Below are positions 34,006 to 46,900 of a DNA stretch of 64,000 bases, in pieces. Under the pieces are notes generated by a model. It saw only the letters and a program-made list of their open reading frames with translations, made no database searches and had not been told where the DNA came from. Source of the stretch: Plasmopara viticola. Taxonomy: Eukaryota; Oomycota; Peronosporomycetes; Peronosporales; Peronosporaceae. Positions within the stretch are counted from its first letter, which is position 1, and every line of letters starts with the position of its first letter. Both the position numbers and the translations under genes were made by a program. Location: positions 310,001-374,000 of the forward strand of contig MBPM02000066.1 of assembly GCA_001695595.3 (NCBI GenBank). The letters are read 5' to 3'.

Positions 34006-35760
34006 GGCATTCTACCGGTGGCATTACGTCGAACATGCTTCATATACTTACCTCCACCAACGCTAAGATGAATTTGCACGACGGCTCAGTGCTTGCTGCC
34101 ATCGACGCTTACGTTCGCCTATATAACAAGGCTAATACCAGAGAGCCACTTAGTTTGCTTGCAGCACTCACCGCTCGTCTGGGCCATCGTGATGCATCGA
34201 CAGTGATTGAAGCAGCAAAAGCTGTGCAAATCTTGCGAAAACCGCTAAAAAACTGGAGACCGAGCAGATGCAGTTTTGGGTCGATACTGGGATGACCCCA
34301 AACCAAGTGATTTATCTCTTGGATCCCAAGTCGCAAGGCCTAGCTATGATTTACAGGTACATAAAGTTTTTAAACGTATACAACAAGCGTCTATCAGAGT
34401 CGTTGCTCGATCCGGTCAGACCTTTGAGGGATCATTTTACCGACGCCGAGCTGGCTACGTTTGCCGTTGAGGGGGTTGGAAAAGAATCGGACGATGCTAA
34501 GCAATTACAAGCTATGCTGTTACGGTCCTGGTTTAACAACATGATGTCGTCTGAGGATGTCGCAAAACTGCTTTATATGGAAGGGGATAATCTTACCAAT
34601 TTTGAGAGTCTCTTGAAAACGTACAAGAATTATCAACGTTGGGGTGGTCGACCTTCAAGATAGGGTATACAAGCAAGTTTGCAAACATGGACATCACGAA
34701 TGGCCGTGCGTTCGCTGTTTATGACGTTGACATCGTCAAGTACAACACGGAGATGCCGATGGACCAAAAGAATCTGGTTGCCGTCCTCACTGCTCGCTTG
34801 GGGGATTAGGTGGCGGCGCATGTGATCGAAGCGGCGACGCACCATGAAACGGACAAGGAAATCGCCACTAAAGCTCAGCGCATGCAGGCGGACAAATGGC
34901 TTAAGAACTAGTATATCCGCCCGATGTCTTTCGGTGGAATGTCCCAGATTGGGGGCACGTCTTTCAGTCAAAATGCATGCGTGATTTCAATACATGGATG
35001 ACTTCAATGAGGCACACCCATACGAGGCAGTATATCTCTACTCCATCCCTGTTGCTTATTCCAAAAAAAAAATTTTTTTGAATGAAGCGATTTTTGCGAC
35101 AAAAGCTGATCCAAAATGGGAGGAAGTTGCCGAGCGAATTCGCAAGGGAATGGAACATTGGTGGCGGAATATCTTAAAAAAACCACACGCTATACTTGGT
35201 GGGATGGGGATAGTCTCAAAGACGCAAAAGTGTTGACAATCAGGAACTTCAAAACTTAAATCAAGTATCTGTTTGGTAATAGCGAATTGGGCAATTTCAA
35301 CTTCAAACGCATTAGGAACCTGTGCTGGTAAGGTTATTGAAATGTCACATCATGGAAGATCCGACAAACTTGCCGATCGAGGCGAAGGCAAAAACAGAGA
35401 TGGAAGTTATTTCGTAGTATGTCAAATCCGGCAGATGAGATTGATCTGTTTGATGCTTGGATGAGCTATACCTCTTCGATCATCGGCCCACGTTGTTCAG
35501 ACCATGGCAGCTGCAATGCGATCACCTTGATGACGACCACTTTTGCACCAGTCAATTCTTTAGACAAGCTTTGAAGAATGAAGAATTGAAAGGCTAGGCC
35601 AGTGTTGCTTCACGGGATATTCGACGGGTGGGCGTTTGGGGAGAAGGAAGTAGTGAATGTTCAAAATTTTCTTGAGAAGTTTGAGACTAAAGATTCGGCG
35701 AAAATGCTTGGCGATGCGACTTTCATCAGAATAGACACTGCACGCGTAAGTTGATTAATA
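34002..35760 (+). pseudogene. Broken C-terminal half of the right-arm LWY effector
   Basis: It continues the 32065 gene. A frameshift at about 34000 is followed by the next unit (34010-34663, itself split near 34225, with QFWVDTGMTPNQVIYLLDP). A sense codon has become TAG at 34807 in GD-stop-VAAHVIEAATHHET. The last units follow in pieces to about 35760. Order and content match residues from about 850 onward of the intact gene at 43974-48374. The breaks differ from those in the left arm, so the two tails decayed independently. Confidence 0.8.
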
Positions 35761-36889
35761 TATTAACTTGAGTCCTGTTCTAGTGGTTTTGCAAATGCAG
35801 GCTGCCGGACGAAGCCACGGAATGGCAGCTTGTCACCCTTCTTGGTGTCTTCACAGTACAAATTGTGGTCACTACGGTATTTTATTTCACAAATGGATTT
35901 TCACATGTTGCTTCTGGAAACGTGCAAATTGACCGACATTGAGGGACAAGAAAGATTCGTGGAAAGTACATTGTATAGATTGGATAAAATAGAGTTGCAT
36001 GTAATGCTTCGAGCATATTCAACAGTGAACTTGGTACATCCTTTTTGACCTCGCGCAATTTCAATCAAATCGTTGCGCACTACTTCGAGAGCAACACACA
36101 AAATAATCACCCTTTAGGAACCCAAACATACGAAGGTTCGCTTTGATTATTCAAAATAATCGTAGAACTTTTGTCAGAATTTGTTATATTTCCGATGATA
36201 TTTTTTTCAATTCGAACCGGAAGAACATGTAAACCCCTATTTAGCCTCCGAGTATTTGTTTAGTTTAATGAGCCTCTCCCTGATTACCAGACTTATGGTC
36301 AAAGCTGCAGTAGGGGTGGTGCTATTGTCAGTCGAAACGAGGCGAAAGAATCCAACTGAATGATGGACTATGACGGGAAGCGCTGCACCATGCGTGCATA
36401 TGGTTGAGCAGGAGTTGTGCCAGGAGAAATTGTGAATGAAAATTTTTTATTAAATCTCATGAAAGTGTGCTCTCGAATGCGCTAAGCTGGCTAACTTTCA
36501 CGGTTGGACATGCCCCTCATAAATCGAAGCAGAAACTAAAAAGCGTAGGTTTGAGGACATTCAGCGGTTCTGGGGTGTGGAACGTTATCATTCCGTGCGA
36601 AGCTTAGTATTTCTTTTTAATTCTTTTTAGCTGTCGAGCTCCTAACATGTTTGATTACCTAGGTAAAGCAAATTCAACTGTCCAACATAGAGTTTACCAT
36701 TCAAAAGCTGTCACCTTGCCTCTCCGCTTTTGTCGCTGGATATGAATAGTATTGTAGCGCTTCAAGGCTTCAGATGGAGTCGATTATTTTTGCAACATAC
36801 GGTCTATTGCAAAACTCTTCACTTCAAATTACTTATTGATATCCTATACACCAGTAAACCAAAAAGTAATACGTTTAACCTTTCAATAT
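35761..36889. repeat. Effector 3' flank, right arm
   Basis: Mirror of 2960-3759. The block GCAGGAGTTGTGCCAGGAGA (36411) matches the reverse strand at about 3320-3340. No gene is seen. Confidence 0.5.
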
Positions 36890-38850
36890 AATTATGCATT
36901 CGTCTACCGTGCGTAATCGCCTCAATCGTATTACAATTTGCCATACTTTTGCTGACAGCTAGTAGATGCGCGACCAGTCATAAGATGCAGATCAGCTCCT
37001 AACCAAACCAGGTAAAGCTCAAGAAATACAGCCACTCAATGTTGTGCCTTCTCTACGCAACAAATGTTTTCAAGCAATTCACACTGTGATTTACTGACTA
37101 ATCGATACACTTAAGTTGCTTTTTTGTCTCGCCCTACTTCGACTCGCATCTTCCCGCTTTGTTGCTGCTTCTCTTTTACTCAACTTTATGGCACATGTTC
37201 CAGTTGCTCAGCCAGTCGAAGGCTGCTCTTGTGAGAACGCTAAGTTGGACCGACCGCTCGTCCGCTTTTATTACAATGTTTGAACCGCAGACTTGACCAC
37301 TTCTCGGCTGCTTGTGTGATTGCTTGCTTGCCGCTTGATAAGGTCGTCACGCTTGAGCACAGGCGCAACTCGAATCCATGTGAGTGGCTGCACCCATTAA
37401 AAAAATTGATAGCTCCAAACAGCAATCAATTGTGATTTCGTGTTTGTAGATCGCATTTGAGCAGAGATTATGATTCAATCACAACCGATTTGTAGTTTGG
37501 CTCTTAGTTGTGTTGCTAGCCCAATTTTCGCTTGCATGGGAAAAATACCAAGCTAGACAAGACGACAAATATTTATCTAGCTTTCGACAAGTCAAGGCTC
37601 CGCTTGTGTAAATGGCAAGAGGTTAGCAATGCATGGCACAGTGCGCATGAGCAACAAGAACAAGGCTACACTAATCAGTACGGAAGCTTTGCGTGATGCA
37701 ATACGCGTGTGTGGCTAAATATAATCTGTGAATGGCACAGTACGCGTGAGTACATGGAAGTTAATAAGCAATCCTGCGTCAACACACCACACCTTGATAT
37801 GTACTGTAAGAGCTACCAGGGCAAATTTCTACCAGCTTGATAAATCTATACGGATACATGTGAACTTGCACTTCTTCAATAATTTTTACCTCGTTGACGA
37901 ATGTTCTCGCAAGAATTACACGTCAGTGACCTAATAAAAGCAGACAATATAAATGCCAACTTGCGTGTCAACGTAGTCGTACCATGCAGAAAGCTCAAGT
38001 AGCCAAAAATTTACTGTCATAGTCACGACCGCGTACATATTAGTCGATGTGTGAAGCTCAACACATAACGAATTAAGTCTTGTCGCACACTACCAAACAC
38101 ATCACCCTCAATAAAAAATCCAACTAAGCTTCGAAAAGTTTTTTTTACTCAGTCAAGTTCTTCTTGCCTCTTATATCATGTTGATTGATTTCTCCACGTC
38201 GAACACTTTACATATTTGACTCTTCCTCACCAAGGGCATTGCCCTTATAGCATCTGACTTGTTCCTGGTTTGATAGCAAAAATATGTTTTTATACTGCGA
38301 AAAAAAATATTTTACTCGGCAATTTTTAGAAAAACCATTGCCAGCTTTTTCGTCTACCAAGTTATTCGAAAGCATTAAGAAACTGAAGAAATGCCAAACA
38401 TCCTAATACGTTATCATACTAGATAGTACTTTAAAGAAGCCGATGCTGTAAACTGCCGGTTTCTGAATATAATGGCCACATATTCTGTCGAGCAGCTTTT
38501 TAGTTCGCAACATTCAAGATAATGCGCTGAATAGGACGTTTACACTTGGCCATTGCAAATCCAACGGTGTTGAAGAGCTAATTTAATTTCTATAATGCAT
38601 GCTTCATTCAATGTGTTGCCACTCATGTGTGCTACGTCGTGTGCACATCGTTTTTTAATCTTGCATACTGTGTTATGCATAGCCCGTGTTGTCACTGATG
38701 TGTATTGCGTAACATTAACAATCTTGTTAATACAAGGATGCACCAGGCGAGCATTGTCTCCTTCTTGTCATCCACGCTCACTGTGCCATGTACACGTGTC
38801 ATTTCTTGCGTAAGCAAACCTAATAAAGAACGAGTCGCAACTGTGGCATG
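36890..38850. repeat. Foldback element copy 2 (right arm)
   Basis: It pairs inverted with 830-2900. Its own inverted arms are about 36960-37760 and 38590-38850, the second being truncated. GCGTGATGCAATACGCGTGT lies at 37691, and a CACTGATGTGTATTGCGTAAC relative is near 38693. Similarity to the left arm ends near 38850, taken as the outer edge of the palindrome. Confidence 0.6.
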
Positions 38851-38971
38851 AGCTAGCTCATAGTCTGGGTAAAGCGGTTACGCATCGGCCATAAATATCC
38901 ATTTTTCTAATTTCATTTTGCCCCAAAGTCATTTTCCATGAAAAAGAAGAGTCAGCTAGGAAGTTTGGGAT

Positions 38972-39013
38972 GACTATGTTGCAGTGTGCACCGACGCTCA
39001 CTGCAACATAGTC
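38972..39013. repeat. Perfect 15-bp hairpin with 12-base loop
   Basis: GACTATGTTGCAGTG at 38972-38986 is exactly complementary in reverse to 38999-39013. It might be a transcription-related or small-RNA structure, or a leftover of a small inverted insertion. Confidence 0.8.
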
Positions 39014-39969
39014 TAAATGAATTAAATATGCGTTTAGTTTTAACGCTATTGCGTGTGTGAACGTCTAGGGATCTGTGTAGATCGCGAATGGTTTGCAGCC
39101 TCGCAGGTGAGCTCTGAGTTTGACGAGAGCATACTGCAACGCAATAAGTTTTTTTCGTGGACAAAAAAGCTGTTTACCGGCTCTAATTTGCCGCTATAGA
39201 AGTTTTAGTCACTCGACCTCGTCCGTCGCCGTCTTCTTGTAACAGTGTGCTGGCGACGGAACGAGTGACAACACCGACCAGTCACTCTATATTTGGCAAG
39301 AACAGGTCGGCGTAACAGACATTATTAAGTTTGTCCAACGATTCTGGGTGATGAGTCTCACGAACTCATTATGTATACTTCTCAAGAAGATCGAACAATA
39401 GCATAGTCGCTTCTGTGTAATACACACTGTATTTGTGTAAGCAATTGGCTAGACGCTTCCTTGGTTTTTTTGGCTGGCCAATCCATAATAGCCTTGATCT
39501 AAGCTATATCTAAAAGACCATGTTTTTAAAAACCACAGAAATGAACCCGTTTTGCACCAAATGTGTCTGCATTAGCGTGTAACTAACCCGTGCGCATACG
39601 TTTTAGTCACTACTCGCAAACGAACATCACATCTGAGTTCTCGTGCTCTGAAAGACAATGATCAGAGCTATAATCAAGTATGTCGGTGGCTACACCCTTT
39701 GATGTTCCCGAGCAATTGTGTCGGCTGACAATTGAACGATGTAGGAACATTGAAGAGCTCTTAGGACATGACCAATCGCTTTAGGAGTGAACCACTTCAA
39801 GTGCGGACCGTTATGTCGATTCCTCGCTTGAAAGGCTGATAATATTCGTCACTTAAGTCGAATGCGCTGTAGATCGTACATTCAGCCATGGTGTATGGCT
39901 AAAAAATCTGGCGTCTATGCGGGGATAATGGCCGTTTATTGTTATGGTACGATGCTCCACTTTTCATGT

Positions 39970-40860
39970 AGCTTTTTGGAAAGGTGAAACGAGGAGACTT
40001 GCTTTCATAAATTATTGTCACTTGTGTAAAAATACTTCAACGACATCCACTGTCTCTTTGGGAACGATTTTTGCTATGTCACGCAGTGTCTGGCCACGAA
40101 AACTGAGTCACATTCATGACGTACACCACCATTTGGCGCCATGCCGTAGGAGGCTCTCCTACAGCTCATTCTGGTATTTCTTCACCAAGTATCCTGTCTT
40201 TTTTAGACATAAGACATACCACGTGCACTAACGTCTTCGCAGTGTCATCAAGACCGCTTCAAGTAGTAGTGATGAGAAGTCGATTCCACCCTGGCCACTA
40301 CATCGGCTACGATTTCGGATTCAAACTCGTTTAAAGCTTTTTTATAGACACTTTTTCCAGCTTAAGCAGAACACTCGCTTACAAAATAGGCTCTAGGCTA
40401 ATATTGCTTTGCCCGTAATGGGATTGCTCTTACATACAGGTTTTTAGCCGAGCACGTCGTACGGCTTATTGAAAAAAATTCGTTCGTCCTGGCTCCAGCT
40501 AAACTACTCCTTAATGAACAAACAAAAGCCGGGCTATGGGAACAATAGAAAATTTCGGCTGTAGAACGGTACCACGAGTCTTTAAACCCGCTATACCTCT
40601 TCTAGAAGAAGACAAGAATGTGCTTCTTCTTCTAATCCTAATTGTGTCACACATCGAGCTAAGGTGGAACGAGAAGACCTGTTAACATGAACTTTTTCCG
40701 TCCATGTAATAATACGTCAATGACATCACACTGTCTCTTTGGTAAAGACTTTTGCTGTGTTACGCTGTATTTGGCCACATAAACCAAATAAATTTCATGA
40801 CGCACACCACCTTGAGGTGGAATGCTGAAGGAGGATCTCGTGAGACATTCACGTCTCGTT
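39970..40860. repeat. Direct repeat pair of about 200 bp, 690 bp apart
   Basis: 39970-40170 and 40660-40860 share a series of blocks in the same order: GAAACGAGGAGAC/GGAACGAGAAGAC, CACTGTCTCTTTGG, TTTTGCT then TGTCACGC/TGTTACGC, and CATGACG(T/C)ACACCACC. Roughly four fifths of positions agree by eye. The origin is unknown. Confidence 0.65.
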
Positions 40861-41916
40861 AACAGCCAGCGTGTAACGACTTTGTCTCAATCAAGAAAAT
40901 TTCATAACTTTGAGCGATTGCGCGACAGCCAATCAATGCCATCCTTCATTGACACTTATGGGTGTACACACTTCGCGAAAGCGCTCTGGTTGATGCACAC
41001 AATTTCTCTCGCAGAACATAACTTTATTTTGTTGTATCAGGCGCTTGCTTAAATATTGGTAGCCAGCATTTTAGTAAATCTCCTCTTCGTGCTCATCCTG
41101 CATTGGTTTTCTTTTGGCTCTTTCTTATGCTTTCTCTTTCTGTTACAAGCAACAACTCTGTAGAGAATATATGTATGTCACTGCCTCACTGGTGTTTCAA
41201 ATGTGTTGCCTTTGATTGTTCCCATCCTCGTTTTCCGCTCCTGCTTTAATACGTAAGTAGCATGACCAAAATTTTAGATGGTGAACGGCGACCAACTTGA
41301 TAAATTATTAGCGCAGTTTAAATTGATATTGGCACGAATTGTGCGTGCAGCGCTTTCTGTCATGACTCATCATTTAGCTCAGTACATCCGCCTTAACCGG
41401 CTGTCAGCATCACCAAGTCTGGTTGCACACCATGAGGCGGCAGCCTTTACAACTTCCAAAGCTGTCACCTTGCCTCGTTAGAGAAGTGATGAATCCAGCT
41501 TTGGAGATAAGCATTACTCTTGCTCCAAAGGTTCAGATAGGGATGGATTTTATTGGTGCTGTTAGCATGATAATGAGCCGATTATTTTTAAAAAAAATAT
41601 GATGCGAAAACCTCTTCCACTTGTGCTTTACAGTACGCGTAAATCTGTCTGAGTGTGACATCATCCAGTACTTGATAAATCATATGTCCTTCCATACATG
41701 TGTCTGCCGTATACAACGCTTTTTCTATAAGGTATGGCCTTTAACGACCACCTAGTAGATGTGACCAGAAAGCGTAGGACATTCAATGCAGATCAGCTAT
41801 CAATCTAGCCAGCGATTGATCAAGGATTATGGATATTCCTTCTTTTGTCTTCTCTACACAAGTTTATGATCATCTTACTAGCTTTGAGTTCTGACAACTA
41901 ACCGACACACCTCGCT

Positions 41917-41957
41917 TTTCCACGCCTTGCAATTCAAGGAATTGCAAGGCGTGGAAA
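41917..41957. repeat. Perfect 19-bp hairpin with 3-base loop
   Basis: TTTCCACGCCTTGCAATTC (41917-41935), loop AAG, then the exact reverse complement (41939-41957). The left arm belongs to the foldback sequence (CGCCTCGCAATTTC at 409 in copy 1), so the right arm is probably a local inverted copy made in place. Confidence 0.85.
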
Positions 41958-42648
41958 GCATGAAAGATCTAAGCTATATTGTTTTCAACGCAGTATTGAC
42001 CACACGATTGTTGCTTTTTTGGTTGCTTGTTTGCCGCTTACTTACGTCGCCCCGCTTAAAAATAAGTGATAATCGAATCTGTGTGTGTTACCGCACCCCA
42101 GCAAAGAAATCTGACAACTTCGAGCTATTGATAAGTCACTTTGTTGATTTCTTGCCTTCAATTTGCACACACGGCCTCACCTTTGAACAAAGATCGTGCT
42201 ATAATTTGAACAGATTAGTTCTAAAAAATGATGCAAACCTTGTCCTCGCGTGCATGGATAAAGAATAGTTTTAAGCCTGACATGACGACAAATATTTATT
42301 CAGGAAGGGACAAAGTAAGGCACCGCCCGGCACAATACGCGTGAGTGGCAAGAAAGAGACTATGTATGACACAGTAAGTGACAAGAAGAAGACTGTGCTA
42401 GCCTGATGCATGTAAATAGTAACAAGAACGTTAGCGTGACGCAATACACCTTAGTGACAACACAGGCGATGCATGACGTAGTACGCAAGATTAAAAAGAA
42501 GCTTACATACGATGTATTACACAAAAGTGGAAACAAAAAACTATTTAGAATTTATTACGCATGAAAGATGCCTCGGATAAACGTGTGCACTATTATTTTT
42601 TTAATCTTCTCTCCTCCTTCAATAGATGTTATTACAATAGCTTAACTT

Positions 42649-42684
42649 CACTAGCGCTTTCGTTTCTGGCAGAAAGCGCTAGTG
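42649..42684. repeat. Perfect 13-bp hairpin at the centre of foldback copy 3
   Basis: CACTAGCGCTTTC (42649-42661) and GAAAGCGCTAGTG (42672-42684) flank a 10-base loop. It marks where the two inverted halves meet after loss of the element's middle. Confidence 0.8.
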
Positions 42685-43000
42685 GCCAAAACCTGACTGC
42701 CATAGTCACGACCAGGTACGGCCCGCGACTGGCTAAGCAAGAGGACCACGAGCTATTAAGTAAAAGAGAAGCAGAATCGAAGGGAGGAGGTGCGAGCCAT
42801 AGCAGGGCGAGGCAAAAAAAATGCGAGTTTAGGTGTAGCAGCCAGTCGGTAGAGCACAGTGCTAACAGCTCGAGACCATTTGTTGCGTAGAGAAGGCGAA
42901 CAATTTTTTCCTTGAGTAATGGTTGTTATGGTTGAGAAATGACCTGCATTTCGTGTCTAGTCGCACATCTACCAAGAATATGCAGAGTAGACGAATGTAT

Positions 43001-43973
43001 TTTTGAATAACTCACCTTACACAGGTCGGGCTATACAATAGAAAATGTGCACATAATGTTGTAACACGTCGGGTATTGTTATCATTCGTGGAAAAAATTC
43101 CCAATAAACGGTATCTAACAATAAATTGTCCGGTTGTCGATTCACCGCAACAGTAAACGTCGTCTCTATCTGAAGCCTGAGAGCACAACAATACTTTTAT
43201 CTCCAGCCAAAAGCGCTGGGGCAAGGCAAGAGCATTTTTGGACAATATGCTTTACTTGGTGTTATTGGCAGTCGAAAAGAGGCAGACGAATTCAATTGAA
43301 TGGTGTCCTATGACGAGAAGCGCTGCACGGTGCGTGCATTTCGCTGAGCAGGAATTGTGCCAGAAGAAACTGCGGATCAAAATTTCTATTAAAGCTCAAG
43401 AAAGTGCGCTCTTAAATACGCCGATCTGGCCAACGTTGTCAGTAAAAATGATAGTCAAACTACTTAAATATTGTAGCACTAATCGGAGAAGCGTGGGACA
43501 AGAAGAGTGTGGACAATTAGTTTAATACATATGAGCACCTTGAAAAGAATTATTTCATGCGACGCTTTATGTTTCTTTTGATTACTCTTTCTTGACGAAA
43601 CGACTTTTAACTTTGACTTTTGCTCATAGACCGAAACTAGCACATAAAGGCAAAGTAAAAGCGGTTTGCGGAGTGAGCGCTTTTAAATGCGACACATCAT
43701 AGCTTGTTGCTCTCGGAGCAGTGCGCAACTATGTGATCGGAAATGCGCTTGGGCAATTAGAATGTACCAAGTCCACTGTTCAAATCGCTTGGAGCATTAC
43801 ATGCAACGCATCAATTTGCACTTGTTCAGAAGCAAGAATGTCAAAGACCATTTGTGACTAAGTTGCTACTGTGTGCACACCGTAGTGATTGCAATTCGTG
43901 CTGTGAACCCGCCAAGACCTGCCGTCTGGTGGCCACATCCAGCAGCCTACAGGATTGATGAATATATATTTGA
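43001..43973. repeat. Effector 3' flank, third copy
   Basis: 43690-43860 follows 3600-3770 directly (GTTGCTCTCGGAGCAGTGCG). The block 43300-43460 has the orientation of 36370-36510 and 62640-62760 rather than that of the left arm, so it is flipped relative to its neighbours. No gene. Confidence 0.5.
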
Positions 43974-46900
43974 TCAAGTTACGCGTGGAGTGTGTCTACC
44001 ATTAACATATTCAGCAAGCGCATCGACAAGTACCTTCTTCGAAACTTTTCTCTCATGATACTCAAGGAGTTTCTGGCCCACCACTAAATTATTCTCGTAT
44101 GCCCACTGGTCGAATATCTCGTGAAGCAACAGTATAGCGTTTTCTTTCAATTTTTCATGCTGTAAAGCCAATTTGAGCTTGTCCAATACAGTACCTGGTT
44201 CAAAGGTGCTCGTAATCATGGTGATCGCATTGCAGCCGCCATGGTCTAAACAAGTTGGACCGATGATCGCAGAGATGTAACTTATCCAAGCATCGGTCAG
44301 AGCAATGACATCTTGTGAAGAGCCAAGCTTCAGGATTTCCTGCAGATCAATTGCCTTGTCGGACTTGACTTTCCAAATTACATTTGTCTCTCCTTCGGCC
44401 TTCGCCTCGATGAATAAGTTTGTCAGTTCCCGGTTAGTGTGATGTCGCTTGAGCTCTTCCAGCACAGACATTCTTATGCGTTGATGGTTGCCCAATTCGC
44501 TATAATCAAATACATACTTGATATAAGTCTTGAAATTCCTGTTTGTCAACACTTTTGCGTTTTTAAGACTGTCCCCCATCCCTTCGAGTATATCCTTTGG
44601 ATTTTTCTCGGTATTCTGCCACCATTGTTCCATTTCCGTGCGAATTCGCTCGGCAACTTGCTCCCATTTTGGATCAACTTCTGTCGCAAAAATCGCTTCA
44701 TTCACATTCTTTTCTTTGAAATGAGCAACTAAGATAGAGAAGGGCAATACTGCCTCATTTGGATTTGCCTTGTTAAAGTTATCCACGTATTGAAACCACG
44801 CATGCATTCTCGACTGAAAGACGTGCTCCCAATCTGAGACAATCCACCTAAAGACATTAAGCGGTGCTTGCTTGTTCTTAAGCCATAGCTCTGTCTGCAT
44901 GTGCTGAGCTTTGATAGCGATTTCCTTGTTCGTTTCATGGTGCGTCGCCGCTTCGATCACATGTGCCGCCACCTTATCCCCCAAGCGGGCAGTGAGGACG
45001 GCAACCAGATTCATTTGGTCCAGCGGATTCTCCGTGTTGTACTTGACGGTGTCAGCCTTATAAACAGCGAACGCACGGCCATTCGTAATGTCTCTGTCTC
45101 TAAACGTGCCGGTAATCATACCTTGTTTTGAAGGTCGACCACCCCAACGTTGATAATTCTTGTACGTTTCCATGAGGTTCTTTGAATTGGTGAGCTTATC
45201 CCCGTTCGAACGGAGCAACTTAGCGACTTCCCTTGACGGCATCATATTGTTAAACCAGGACCGTAACAGCATCGCTTGCAATCGCTTAGCATCGTCCGAT
45301 CCTTTTTCAATTCCTTCTACGGCATACGTAATTAGCTTGATGTCGGAGAAATGGTCCTTCAAAGGTCCGAGCGGATCAAAGAACGACTCTAAAGGACGCT
45401 TGCTGTATAAGTTCAAATATTTTATATACCTGTAAATCATATCCAGGTCTTGAGACTTTGGATCCAAGAGCTCAATGACTTGGTTTGGAGTCATGCCAGC
45501 ATCCACCCAAAACTGCATCTGCTCGGTCTCCAGTTGTTTGGCGGTCTTCGCAAGATTCGGTATCGCTTCTGCTGCTTCAATCACTGTCGATGCATCACGA
45601 TGGCCCAGGCGAGCAGTAAGTGCTGCAAGCAAGCTCAGTGGCTCTTTGGTATTCGCCTTGTTGTAGAGGCGGATGTAAGCGTCGATGGCAGCAAGCACCG
45701 AGCCGTCGTTCAGGTTCATCTTAACGTCTGTGGAAGTAAGCACATGTAGCATGTCCGGTGTAATGTCTCCGGTAGGAAGCCCCGGACGGTTGATTTTGGC
45801 TGTAGAAGGAGGGCCAAGATTCTTGTAAAACTCACTGTACTTCTTTATAAGAGAAACAAAAAGGTGCTTCTTTTTGTTTCGATTAAGCAGCGCTTTAAGC
45901 TCCTCGGGGGTCTTCATTTCTTCGAACCAGCGCCACACCAGCAAATTTTCTAATCGTTTGGCATTGACCAAATCTATTGGCGTTGCCTCCACGACAAACA
46001 AGGCCAATTCGTCATCGCTGAAGTATTTCTTCAACGACTTAAACGGGTCAAATGCCGATTTTGGGTCGCGTGGTATAAATCTGTCGTGAAATTCAACCCA
46101 CTTATAGACCGAGGCCGGACTTTTGAACTCAAAGTTCAATAACTTGGCAACTTGGTCCGGAGTTTTTCCAGAGTCCACCCAGAACTGAATCTGCTCCGTT
46201 TCCAATTGCTTAGCGGTTTTTGCGAGATCTGGTAGTGCTTTTGCTGCTTCAATTACTGACGACGCATCCTCATAACCGAGTCGGGCCGTGAGTGTTGCAA
46301 GCAGACTCAGTGGCTTGTCAGCGTTTACCTCGTTGTAGACCCGGACATAAGCTTCAACGGCAGCGAGCACACGACCGTCGTACAGGTTTGCGTTCTCGGT
46401 GGAGGATGTGAGCACATTGACCTTAACATGAGCAGTAGTGACCCTCGACGTAGAAGGGAAGCCAAGGTTCATGTGAAAGTCGCTGTACGTCTTTATTAGA
46501 CGGACAAAGAAGCGTTTCTTGTTTTCGTTTTGATCAAGGTTTGCTTTGATCTCTTCAGGAGTCTTCATTTCCTCAAACCAGCGCCACAATAGCATCTCCA
46601 AATATCGTTTGGCATTGTCCAAGCGTTCCGAAGTTGCCATGACGACAAACATCGCCAGCTCGTCGTCACCAAAGTGTTTTCTTAATATTTCAAATGGGTC
46701 GATTGTCAGCTCTGGATGACGTAGACTGAATTTGTTGCAAAATTTTACCCACTTGTAACCCAACGTCCGACTTTTAAAATCGAGCAGCTCGAGAACTTCG
46801 TCCGGAGTCTTTCCAGTGTCGATCCAAGACTGAATCTGCTCGGCCTCCAATACTTTGGCAATTTGCATCGTCTCGTCTATCCTCATGGCATTGTCAATGA

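Larger units (their letters stand above)
830..38850. repeat. Giant imperfect palindrome (inverted duplication) with an effector gene in each arm
   Basis: The reverse complement of the left arm can be followed through the right arm in consistent order. Matched anchors (left/right) are 15350/25072, 14750/25525, 13443/26831, 12176/28110, 11180/29380, 7437/32065 (effector starts), 3600/36070, 2800/36960, 1800/38000, 1250/38500 and 900/38720. The centre is a spacer of about 55 bp near 23384-23439. The arms differ in length because the left has a copia element (17362-21862) and about 1.9 kb of virus-like sequence missing on the right. Similarity is high in the inner 1.4 kb and much lower, with many indels, outside it. 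The outer limit is about 830 on the left and 38850 on the right. Confidence 0.85.
38851..41239. other. Gene-poor spacer outside the palindrome
   Basis: No supported gene. It contains a perfect short hairpin (38972-39013) and a pair of direct repeats (39970-40170 and 40660-40860). On the minus strand the first repeat reads as a fragment (GQTLRDIAKIVPKETVDVVE) that might come from a decayed coding repeat; its family is not recognised. Confidence 0.4.
41240..43000. repeat. Foldback element copy 3
   Basis: Direct relative of 1-2900. The left half 41500-42650 follows 1-1150 (for example AAGGTTCAGATAG at 41528 and 13; AATGCAGATCAGCT at 41784 and 271). The right half 42672-43000 follows 2650-2890 and is shortened, because the middle of the element is deleted and replaced by a tight hairpin at 42649-42684. 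Confidence 0.6.

Noticed and set aside
41927..42268. 113-aa reading frame
   Set aside because: It starts inside the 19-bp hairpin and runs through foldback sequence; not conserved in copies 1 and 4.
42561..42890. 109-aa reading frame
   Set aside because: It lies across the two halves of a foldback repeat and its central hairpin, with no counterpart in the other copies.
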